In this document: positions 1 through 6,578 of the stretch, piece after piece | How the letters are laid out: each line of letters starts with the position of its first letter | Position numbering within the stretch: the stretch's first letter is position 1 | DNA from: Pararhodonellum marinum | GTDB lineage: Bacteria; Bacteroidota; Bacteroidia; Cytophagales; Cyclobacteriaceae | Length of the DNA: 32,059 nucleotides | Assembly: GCF_015354735.1 (NCBI RefSeq) | Contig: NZ_JACEFJ010000021.1 | Coordinates: 1 to 32,059, forward strand | Direction of reading: 5' to 3' | Translations under genes and position numbers: made by a program | Notes under the pieces: model-generated | Told to the model about the DNA's origin: nothing | The model's database searches: none | Seen by the model: only the letters and a program-made list of their open reading frames with translations

Positions 1-1
1 C

Positions 2-529
2 ATAGAATATTTGCAAAACGGCAATAAAAAGCAACGGCAAGTATATTCCATCTTGACGAATAATCAAGTTTTATCAAAACTAAAAAAGTTTGATCCTATT
101 CTTGTGGGTACAATTCCTATAAACATTGACATTGAAAATAGCGACCTTGATATTATTTGCTCTTTCTCATACAAACAGGAGTTTCTTAAATCAATCACAG
201 ACAATTTTAGTTACGAGAAAAGTTTTACAACCAGAGAAAAGCCAAATTCAGAAACACTTGCTATTGTTGCTAACTTCTTTGTTGACGGTTTTGAAATAGA
301 GATTTTTGGGCAAACCACTCCGACAAGACATCAATTTGCATACAGGCACTTGATAGTTGAACATAATTTGCTAAATAAATATGGTGAAGCCTTCAGACAG
401 CAGATTATTCAACTTAAACGACAAGGGTACAAAACAGAACCAGCTTTTGCAAAAGCTCTTAATTTACCGGGTGACCCATATATGGAATTACTAAAATTTG
501 AAACGAATGAAAATATCTCGAAACGCTAA
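2..529 (+). CDS. DUF4269 family nucleotidyltransferase-like protein, 5' end outside window
   Basis: The reading frame is open to the left edge. The first in-window start candidate is a TTG at 11, but the codons before it (I-E-Y) read on naturally into LQNGN, so the true start is probably upstream and the gene is cut by the window. The motif FDPILVGTIPINIDI followed by SDLDI (about residues 28-48 counted from the TTG) matches the start of DUF4269 proteins. The D-L-D after a G-T/S stretch resembles a nucleotidyltransferase-fold metal site. A conserved-looking FVDGFEIEIFGQ segment and a basic C-terminal helix follow. The family has no firmly assigned reaction, so the substrate is unknown. It stands alone, with a 305-bp gap downstream. 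Confidence 0.75.
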   Translation: MEYLQNGNKKQRQVYSILTNNQVLSKLKKFDPILVGTIPINIDIENSDLDIICSFSYKQEFLKSITDNFSYEKSFTTREKPNSETLAIVANFFVDGFEIEIFGQTTPTRHQFAYRHLIVEHNLLNKYGEAFRQQIIQLKRQGYKTEPAFAKALNLPGDPYMELLKFETNENISKR

Positions 530-834
530 TCGAGTATGAGGCCGTGCCTATAAGTACACTGTGCACCAACGCGACGGCGCACAGGTCTCACACCACTACA
601 AATAGCTATCTTCATATAGGTCTTCACGCACCTGCGGGGTAAGCTTTTTCAGTCTTTCCTCGAAGCCAAATGGCCTCTGGGTTGTGAGAGATTTTTTACA
701 GTTTGGACGATCAGTTTACTATCCAAATCTTCAAAATTCACGATTTCACTACTCCATTCATTGATATGGTTAAGTAAACCACCTTCTATACAACCATCTT
801 TGTTTCATCATTTTATCACAAAAAATAAAAAAAA
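530..834. other. intergenic gap with a possible gene remnant
   Basis: No complete gene is visible. The left half (about 540-690) is more GC-rich than its surroundings and holds a dyad, CTGTGC (559-564) with GCACAG (579-584). On the minus strand, 596-715 is a 39-codon open stretch without a start codon that looks protein-like (for example RPFGFEERLKKLTPQVRED) and could be the C-terminal tail of a lost gene; I do not recognise the family. The right half is AT-rich leader for the SDR at 835, with a weak -7-like CATCTTTG at 795-802. Confidence 0.4.
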
Positions 835-1683
835 ATGGAAACAAGAAAAGTATGGTTTGTTACAGGAGCTTCGAAAGGTTTGGGGCTAACACTCGTAAAA
901 AAACTGCTAACCCAAAATTACCGTGTAGCGGCTACTTCGCGCTCGGTTCAATCATTAATTAAGGAGCTTGGGAAATCGTCTGAAGATTTTCTACCGCTTG
1001 AAATGAACCTGACCGACAATGAAAATGTAAAGGCTGCGATTGGCGAATGCATCAATCATTTCGGACAGATTGATGTAGTGGTAAACAATGCAGGTTATGC
1101 ATTGATCGGGACATTGGAAGAGCTTTCAGAGCAGGAGGTAAAGAGCAACTTTGAGGTGAATGTTTTTGGTTCCCTGCATGTCATCCGCAATGTTGCACCC
1201 CTGTTCCGTAATCAGAAATCGGGGCATATCTTCAATATTTCCTCTATAGGCGGCTACATTGGCGGTTTTCCGGGATTTGGCATTTATTGCTCCACAAAAT
1301 TTGCTGTGGCCGGATTTACCGAAGCCCTTGCCGATGAGATGAAAGCATTTAATGTGCATACCACATTGCTATATCCGGGTTACTTCAGGACAAATTTTTT
1401 ATCGCAAGGGTCTGTTCAAACAGCTTCAAACCCAATTACAGCCTACAAAACTGCACGGGAGATGGAAAATGCGCATTTGAGGGAGTTAAATGGAAACCAA
1501 CCCAATGACCCCGAGAAAGCGGCAGATGTGCTGATAGCCTTAAGCCAGGAAGAAAACCCACCTATCCACTTTTTTATGGGAAAAGATGCCTACCACTATG
1601 CAAAACAGAAGATAGCGCTTATTCAATCCACAATGGCGGAACATGAGACACTTGCCACTTCAACAGATATTTCAAACAATTAA
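835..1683 (+). CDS. classical SDR family oxidoreductase
   Basis: An NAD(P)-dependent short-chain dehydrogenase of 282 residues, predicted to be cytoplasmic. The Rossmann dinucleotide motif TGASKGLG is at residues 10-17, NNAG at 84-87, the active-site serine within NISS (136/137), and the YCSTK catalytic Tyr/Lys at 151/155. These indicate an active classical SDR that would reduce or oxidise a carbonyl/alcohol; the substrate cannot be read from sequence. The start at ATG 835 follows an A-rich leader without a Shine-Dalgarno, as is usual in Bacteroidota. It lies 11 bp before a second SDR on the same strand, so the two are probably co-transcribed and share the terminator at 2598-2619. Confidence 0.9.
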   Translation: METRKVWFVTGASKGLGLTLVKKLLTQNYRVAATSRSVQSLIKELGKSSEDFLPLEMNLTDNENVKAAIGECINHFGQIDVVVNNAGYALIGTLEELSEQEVKSNFEVNVFGSLHVIRNVAPLFRNQKSGHIFNISSIGGYIGGFPGFGIYCSTKFAVAGFTEALADEMKAFNVHTTLLYPGYFRTNFLSQGSVQTASNPITAYKTAREMENAHLRELNGNQPNDPEKAADVLIALSQEENPPIHFFMGKDAYHYAKQKIALIQSTMAEHETLATSTDISNN

Positions 1684-1694
1684 ATTTTATTACG

Positions 1695-2594
1695 ATGAAA
1701 AATAAAAAGCAATTGACCGTGCTGATCACAGGTGCAGGATCAGGAATGGGTCTACACACAGCACAAACTTTAGCAGTACTAGGGCATAAAGTGTTTGCAG
1801 GCATTAGAGATCCACAGGGAAGAAATGTCCATAAGTCAACAGCCCTAAGGGAATATGTGGAACACAATGGAGGAAAAGTGGATATCTTGGATTTGGATAT
1901 CCATCTCGAGGACTCCTGCCAAAAAGCTGCTGACAAAATGATTGAAAAAGAAGGTTCGATCGATGTCTTGATACATAACGCAGCACATTTATTCATTGGT
2001 TATTCTGAAGCATTCACCCCTGAACAGATTGCAAGTTCGGTAAACACCAATGTTTTAGGAGCGCATAGGTTAAACAGGGCTATACTTCCTTATATGCGAA
2101 AACAGAAAAGAGGATTGATATTATACGTGGGAAGTGGCATCACCAATGTAACAGCTCCATTTATGGCCCCTTATGTAATTGGAAAAGCAGGTTTGGATGC
2201 CTTGGCGGAAAATACGGCTTACGAGATAAGCCAATTTGGGATTGAAACTACCATTTTGATGCCTGGCGTCTTTTTGGATGGTACTTCCCACTTTGAAACA
2301 GCGGAGTTCCCAAAAGACGAACCTGTCCTGAAAGAATATCAAAGGTTGCAAAAGGACTATGATAATTATGGGCCCGGATTGCGGAACCTGTTCAGGTTCG
2401 GGGATGCCCCCATACAGGGAGTAGCGGATAGAATAGCTGAAATCCTCACAATCCCGGAGGGACAAAGGCCATTCAGGGATACAGTGGACTACTCCGATTG
2501 GCTTGCAGAACCCGGAAATGGGGTCAGAGAAAGCTTGACAGAAAGGGCGTTTAAGATCATGGGCTACAGCCATCTCCTAAAAGTCAACGGTTAA
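1695..2594 (+). CDS. SDR family oxidoreductase
   Basis: A 299-residue short-chain dehydrogenase. TGAGSGMG is at 12-19. HNAA replaces the usual NNAG at 94-97. S147, Y160 and K164 (YVIGK) keep the catalytic spacing of 13 and 4 residues, so the enzyme is probably active. The C-terminal third is longer than in minimal SDRs and carries a variable substrate-binding segment. It follows the preceding SDR by 11 bp and is the last gene before a strong hairpin terminator, so the two SDRs form a two-gene operon. The two are clearly different subtypes rather than a recent duplication. The substrate is unknown. Confidence 0.88.
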   Translation: MKNKKQLTVLITGAGSGMGLHTAQTLAVLGHKVFAGIRDPQGRNVHKSTALREYVEHNGGKVDILDLDIHLEDSCQKAADKMIEKEGSIDVLIHNAAHLFIGYSEAFTPEQIASSVNTNVLGAHRLNRAILPYMRKQKRGLILYVGSGITNVTAPFMAPYVIGKAGLDALAENTAYEISQFGIETTILMPGVFLDGTSHFETAEFPKDEPVLKEYQRLQKDYDNYGPGLRNLFRFGDAPIQGVADRIAEILTIPEGQRPFRDTVDYSDWLAEPGNGVRESLTERAFKIMGYSHLLKVNG

Positions 2595-2597
2595 TAT

Positions 2598-2619
2598 TCC
2601 GGGGCTATGCCGCCCCGGA
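2598..2619 (+). terminator. rho-independent terminator after the SDR pair
   Basis: An 8-bp GC-rich stem, TCCGGGGC/GCCCCGGA, with a 6-nt loop is followed by TTATAATTTT. It lies 3 nt after the stop of the second SDR and should end that transcript. Confidence 0.85.
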
Positions 2620-2643
2620 GTTATAATTTTAAAGGACAAAACA

Positions 2644-2763
2644 ATGAATATAATGTATGCGCACCTTTCTTTAGGAATACTGTTTCTTTTTCACGATGTC
2701 CCAGCTCAAGGGAATTTTGGTACGAACGATAATAAAGAGACTGTTGCCAAAGCCTTTTTCTAG
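2644..2763 (+). pseudogene. short ORF with signal peptide, possibly the detached N-terminus of the Atu4866-type gene
   Basis: An ATG ORF of 39 codons. It has a hydrophobic segment (LSLGILFLF), then VPAQ, which looks like a signal-peptidase site, then a polar stretch ending ETVAKAFF and a TAG stop at 2761-2763. The next frame is open from 2736 and reads LDIRVLDHLFTNT directly into the Atu4866 domain at 2775-3062. A single frameshift near 2740-2760 could therefore have split one secreted protein into two pieces. Alternatively it encodes a very short exported peptide, or nothing. Confidence 0.4.
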
Positions 2764-2774
2764 ACATACGTGTT

Positions 2775-3062
2775 TTGGATCACTTATTTACAAATACATC
2801 AAACAGTATGCAAACAACTATTGAAGAAACAAAGGGATACATTGGCATGTGGGTGACCAAAGATGGTTATATACGCCATGAACTCTTACCCAATAACCGC
2901 TACGATGAAGCGCGTGGAAAGCGGAATAGTGCCTATCAAGGTACTTATAAAGTTTACGGAAACCATATCGATTACAAAGACGACACGGGCTTTACCGCTG
3001 ATGGGGAATTCAAGGAAGGCATCCTTTACCACGCTGGAATGGTATTGTATAAAGAAAAATAA
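2775..3062 (+). CDS. Atu4866 domain protein
   Basis: The sequence GYIGMWVTKDGYIRHELLPN, then RYDEARG, AYQGTY, DDTGFTADGEF and YHAGMVLY, matches the small beta-rich Atu4866 family (named after an Agrobacterium protein of known structure but no settled function). The track start is TTG 2775; an ATG at 2808 (84 residues) still includes the whole domain and is the better independent start. It lies 18 bp before the AraC gene on the same strand, and such proteins often sit next to SDR and AraC genes. See the entry at 2644-2763 for a possible lost N-terminal signal peptide. Biochemical role unknown. Confidence 0.8.
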   Translation: MDHLFTNTSNSMQTTIEETKGYIGMWVTKDGYIRHELLPNNRYDEARGKRNSAYQGTYKVYGNHIDYKDDTGFTADGEFKEGILYHAGMVLYKEK

Positions 3063-3080
3063 TCAAGTAAATTAATTGTT

Positions 3081-3995
3081 ATGGAAAAGACATTCCGCTT
3101 TAATTCATTGTCCGAGTTTCACACATTTTGTAAGTTACCTCCACCTGAACATCCTTTGATCAGTTTGATCGATTACAGCAAGGTCACTTATCCTATAGAC
3201 GACAGCGAGCTGAAATGGATCCAGAATTTTTATTCCATTGGGCTAAAGCGGAATGTCAATGCCAAATTCAATTATGGGCAGCAGCAATACGATTTTGATT
3301 CAGGGGTGCTGACCTTTGTTTCACCGCTACAGTTTTTGAAAATTGAGATCAAGCAAGAAGTTGAAGTAGTCCCAACAGGCTGGCTGCTGCTTATCCACCC
3401 CGATTTTTTGTGGAGCACCACTTTGGTGAAAAAGATAAAATCATACGATTTTTTCCAATATGCTGTGAACGAGGCGCTTTTCCTTTCTGATAAAGAAGAA
3501 AAGGTGATTGTGGATATTCTCCAAAAAATAGAAAAAGAATACCAATCCAATATCGACAAATTCAGCCAGGAACTCATCATAGCCCAAATAGAATTGCTCC
3601 TTATTTACGCAGAGCGGTTTTATGAACGTCAGTTTATTACTCGGAAAAAATCCAACCACGAAATATTGGCACGTTTCGAACAGGTGCTTTCCCACTGTTT
3701 TGAAGATGGTAAGTTATTGGAAAACGGCATTCCAACGGTAACAACAATTGCAGAACAACTGAACATTTCCCCTAATTATTTGGGCAGCCTGCTACGGGTA
3801 CAAACCGGTCAAAATACGAAGCAGCACATCCAAAGCAAAATGATGGATTATGCCAAATTATGTTTGAGCACCACAAATATGTCAATCAGTGAAATTGCTT
3901 ATGAACTTGGTTTTGAGCACCCCCAATCATTCAGCAAATTGTTCAAACAAAAAACCAATCAAACGCCTTTGGAGTTTAGACAGTCTTTTAACTGA
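3081..3995 (+). CDS. AraC family transcriptional regulator
   Basis: A 304-residue regulator. The N-terminal part (about 1-170) is a divergent ligand-sensing domain. The C-terminal about 85 residues carry the two AraC helix-turn-helix units: IAEQLNISPNYLGSLL, then ISEIAYELGFEHPQSFSKLF with the typical tail KQKTNQTPLEFRQ. The start ATG 3081 is 18 bp after the Atu4866 gene, implying co-transcription. It probably controls this gene and perhaps the two upstream SDRs; that is inferred from position only. Its stop codon abuts the integrase remnant. Confidence 0.9.
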   Translation: MEKTFRFNSLSEFHTFCKLPPPEHPLISLIDYSKVTYPIDDSELKWIQNFYSIGLKRNVNAKFNYGQQQYDFDSGVLTFVSPLQFLKIEIKQEVEVVPTGWLLLIHPDFLWSTTLVKKIKSYDFFQYAVNEALFLSDKEEKVIVDILQKIEKEYQSNIDKFSQELIIAQIELLLIYAERFYERQFITRKKSNHEILARFEQVLSHCFEDGKLLENGIPTVTTIAEQLNISPNYLGSLLRVQTGQNTKQHIQSKMMDYAKLCLSTTNMSISEIAYELGFEHPQSFSKLFKQKTNQTPLEFRQSFN

Positions 3996-4035
3996 TAAAT
4001 TAAAGTCCATATCTGTCCAAAAACAAAAACCCGAA

Positions 4036-4398
4036 ATCCCTACCCTGCTTCCAGTTCTTCCACAAGCACTTGAAACCATTGATGTATATGACAACCATCC
4101 CCAATGCAGCAAAATAGGCTTGGTGCTGCCTTTAATGAGCAACCAGATAATGAATGCTTATCTAAAGGAAATCGCCGATGGCTGTGGCATTGACAAGCAG
4201 CTGTCCTTTCATATAGCCAGGCACACATTTGCCACTACGATTACTCTTGGAAACGGTGTGCCCATTGAAACGGTATCCAAAATGCTAGGCCACAAATCCC
4301 TCAAACAAACCCAGCATCATGCAAAAATCCTGGATATCAAGATCAGTAAGGATATGGAAAAGCTGAGGATGGTTTTAAAGGAAGGAGTTCAATATTAG
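4036..4398 (+). pseudogene. C-terminal remnant of a tyrosine recombinase (integrase)
   Basis: The in-frame sequence after the AraC stop resembles the catalytic C-terminal half of the integrases carried by Bacteroidota conjugative elements: LLPVLPQALETI, LPLMSNQIMNAYLKEI, then the HxxR box in FHIARHTFAT and the LGH box in SKMLGHKSL. The N-terminal DNA-binding domain and the first catalytic Arg are missing. At the nucleophile position the usual TQHYAKI reads TQHHAKI, with CAT at 4318-4320 in place of a Tyr codon, so the product could not cleave DNA. The only in-frame ATG upstream (3889) lies inside the AraC gene in another frame. A dead relic of an integrated element. Confidence 0.85.
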
Positions 4399-4947
4399 TT
4401 TGGTAGGCAGTGGGGTGCATTCAAAAGTGCCGGGCCGTGCTGGGGTAACACTTGCCTTCACTGCTCCTGCAGCACGCCATATTACCTTCCCGTTATTTTT
4501 AGGATCAAGCGGAAAGTTTTTGGATATCTTCGGGGTTTCAGATCGAAAATTCGCAGGAGGATATAATGCCCTGATTCATATCTCTAAATCACTAACCAGG
4601 AATTACCAAAAAAAGGGATAACATATGGCCATTGCAAATGTTTTTCCTGGGTTCAATTCTTTATTCCAATTTTGGATATTCAGGTGTATTTTGGATGATA
4701 CACTCAATAGGGAGGTTGCTACCTCCACTTTCTCAGAGATTACGATAAGTCTACTACCATTTTCCCAAAAGACTAATGGATGCGAGGTAAATAAATGAAT
4801 CAACAAAAAAAGAAATAAAAAAGATCGGGGCATGCTTACTCCCAAAGAGATTTTTTATAGGCACAAAGAAATTTTCCTTTTGCCAAATCTGATGCTTCAG
4901 CCATCACCCAGAAACCTGAACAAATCTTATAAAAATCATTTTAATAA
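4399..4947. other. intergenic gap, probably gene or repeat debris
   Basis: No confident gene. Both strands are open over about 4400-4575. On the minus strand, 4375-4575 reads without a stop and contains protein-like text (NFPLDPKNNGKVIWRAAG and TPARPGTFECTPLPT); on the plus strand there is a 73-codon ORF at 4400-4621. This segment is visibly more GC-rich than its surroundings and sits against the dead integrase, so it may be a repeat or a leftover of the lost element. From about 4620 the sequence is AT-rich with no recognisable coding signal. Confidence 0.4.
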
Positions 4948-4982
4948 AAATAGGTGAGAACAATATAAGTCCTCACCTATTT
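4948..4982 (-). terminator. terminator for the NmrA-type gene
   Basis: An 11-bp perfect stem, AAATAGGTGAG/CTCACCTATTT, encloses a 13-nt loop. Read on the minus strand it is followed by TTATTAAAATG, so it ends the minus-strand gene whose stop is at 5001. Confidence 0.8.
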
Positions 4983-5000
4983 ATAATGGGTGGCTTGCTT

Positions 5001-5894
5001 TTATGTAAAAGCCGCTTGGTTTTGGTTCACCCAATTTTCTATACTTGTCATTTTAACAGGTAGCTTTTCCAACACTTCTGACATATCAGAAGCAAACATA
5101 ACAGGATAATTCCTGGTATCTGTAATTTCCTGATACATGGCTTCCGCTTCTTTACCGGCGCCTTCACCAAGAAGGCCATCAAGTATTTTCCCAAAGTCTT
5201 TTGGAGCCATTTGTCTATAACGGAAATTATCGTTCAAGCCCAGTGAAAACTTCTCCGCCAATTGATTTCCAGTCAGGTTTTCCAATCCGGATACTTGAAA
5301 AGATTCTCCTGCCAAATGAGGACTGTAAATGGCTTCGGCTACAAGTGCTGCCACATCATTGGTAGCTATCCAGCCAACAGGCATATCTTCCGGTGTCGGA
5401 TAGGATACTGTTTTTTCCACTTTGACAAAAGGTGCTGTCCAAGGTCCCAGTAAGTTTTCAGCATAAACGGAAGGTTGAATAATGATATGGGGCAAACCGC
5501 TTTTCTTTAAATAATCTGCAATATCTATCCTAACATCCAGAGAAGGATTACCAATCTTCACAGGTAAAATAAAGCCACTGGAATTCCAGACTAAAAGCTT
5601 GACTCCATGTTTAACAGCTGCATCAACTGCATTTTTGGCAAATTGCAACCCTTCTATCGGATCCCTTAAAAAGAAAGGCACCAAAAACGAAATAGCATCA
5701 GTTTCCCGAGTGATTTCTTCCAGTTTCTCCCTGTCGCCCATATTGGCAATGACCACTTCTGCACCTGCATTTTCAAGCATTTCAACTTTCTCCCTCTGGT
5801 TTGTAGTTGCAACAACTTTCGCTCCCTTTTCTTTGAGGGCTTTGATGACAGGAAATTGCTGTGAACCGCCTGCCCCATAAATAAGTACTTTCAT
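5001..5894 (-). CDS. NmrA family NAD(P)-binding protein (QorB-like)
   Basis: A 297-residue atypical SDR of the NmrA group. It starts with a Rossmann strand and a degenerate glycine motif, GAGGSQQ (residues 7-13). An NSSG loop at 104-107 and the pattern SGLPHIIIQPSVYAENLL are typical of NmrA/HSCARG and quinone-reductase-like (QorB/YtfG) proteins. No YxxxK catalytic pair is obvious, as in NmrA sensors. It is divergent from an HxlR/DUF24 regulator with a conserved N-terminal Cys, the same arrangement as E. coli qorB/qorR, so I infer an NAD(P)H-dependent quinone or electrophile detoxification role, or a redox sensor. The start ATG is at 5894; the gene ends at a good terminator. Confidence 0.8.
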   Translation of the reverse strand: MKVLIYGAGGSQQFPVIKALKEKGAKVVATTNQREKVEMLENAGAEVVIANMGDREKLEEITRETDAISFLVPFFLRDPIEGLQFAKNAVDAAVKHGVKLLVWNSSGFILPVKIGNPSLDVRIDIADYLKKSGLPHIIIQPSVYAENLLGPWTAPFVKVEKTVSYPTPEDMPVGWIATNDVAALVAEAIYSPHLAGESFQVSGLENLTGNQLAEKFSLGLNDNFRYRQMAPKDFGKILDGLLGEGAGKEAEAMYQEITDTRNYPVMFASDMSEVLEKLPVKMTSIENWVNQNQAAFT

Positions 5895-5925
5895 CTTTTT
5901 TGTGTCTAATATTGTTTTGATAAAG

Positions 5926-5933
5926 CAAACCTA
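5926..5933 (-). promoter_or_regulatory. candidate -7 element for the NmrA-type gene
   Basis: On the minus strand the bases read TAGGTTTG, matching the Bacteroidota -7 consensus TAnnTTTG, 31 bp before the start codon. A TTG (5949-5951 on the plus strand) lies 15 nt upstream and overlaps the first dyad operator. Confidence 0.5.
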
Positions 5934-5940
5934 CCTATAT

Positions 5941-5994
5941 TTACTATACAAAAGTAAGTACTATACCAGAGTATACTAGTATACTACAGTATAC
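5941..5994. promoter_or_regulatory. cluster of dyad operators between the NmrA-type and hxlR-type genes
   Basis: Two boxes of the form TACT-N7-AGTA occur at 5942-5956 (extended to TTACT...AGTAA at 5941-5957) and 5959-5973, 17 bp apart. A 16-bp perfect palindrome, AGTATACTAGTATACT, follows at 5970-5985, and another GTATAC at 5989-5994. The arrangement resembles inverted-repeat operators of DUF24/HxlR repressors such as YodB. The first box overlaps the -33 region of the minus-strand promoter, so HxlR binding would repress; autoregulation is also likely. Confidence 0.65.
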
Positions 5995-6008
5995 CAATCT
6001 GCAAAACC

Positions 6009-6353
6009 ATGAAGAAGAACAAGCATGAATGTGTGGAATACATCCGTCCTGTCAGGGATGTGTTGGATCTGATCAACGGTAAATGGAAGCTTCCTATCCT
6101 TATTGCTTTGTCATTTGGCAATAAGCGGTTCAAAGAACTCGAAAGAGATGTCGAAGGAATTACTCCAAAGATGCTTTCGAAAGAACTCCGGGATTTGGAG
6201 ATGAATAAGCTTGTCATCAGAAGTGTATATGACACCGTTCCGGTCACTGTTGAATATAGCTTATCTGAATATGGAAAGACTTTGGACAATGTGATTATAG
6301 CCCTCCGCCAATGGGGGAAAAAACATAGAGCAAAAATCTTTGAAAATGCATGA
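6009..6353 (+). CDS. HxlR/DUF24 family transcriptional regulator
   Basis: A 114-residue winged-helix protein matching HxlR throughout: VLDLINGKWKLPILIAL, then RFKELERDVEGITPKMLSKE and LRDLE, and the wing YDTVPVTVEYSLSEYG. Cys8 in the N-terminal motif HECVEYIRPV sits where redox- or quinone-sensing DUF24 regulators (YodB, CatR, QorR) carry their reactive cysteine, so it may sense electrophiles. It is divergently transcribed from the NmrA-type gene with a 114-bp intergenic region full of dyads; repression of both genes is the simplest model. It is a single-gene unit; no clear terminator was found after it. Confidence 0.9.
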   Translation: MKKNKHECVEYIRPVRDVLDLINGKWKLPILIALSFGNKRFKELERDVEGITPKMLSKELRDLEMNKLVIRSVYDTVPVTVEYSLSEYGKTLDNVIIALRQWGKKHRAKIFENA

Positions 6354-6578
6354 TCCTTATATTTTTATCGTTTAAATGTCGATTTTCATCGATCATCCCT
6401 TTTTCTCATATTTCAGAATATTTCGCTGGTTGCACTGAATACTTTATGGTAGCTTGTCTTTCCTACTTGGATTAAGTAAAATTGCTTTGATCAAATACAA
6501 CCAAATAAACACGCTTGATCTCCCTCAATACAGTATTTACCTCATCCTATCCAATTGACATACCTAATTGTAACCTGC

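Noticed and set aside
559-584. Dyad CTGTGC...GCACAG as a possible integron attC-like site
   Set aside because: Only 6-bp arms, no core site pairing (GTTRRRY/RYYYAAC) and no integrase of the integron type, so not supported.
4603-4845. 80-codon minus-strand ORF in the gap after the integrase relic
   Set aside because: No family resemblance, no ribosome site or promoter, and the frame covers AT-rich sequence likely to be open by chance.
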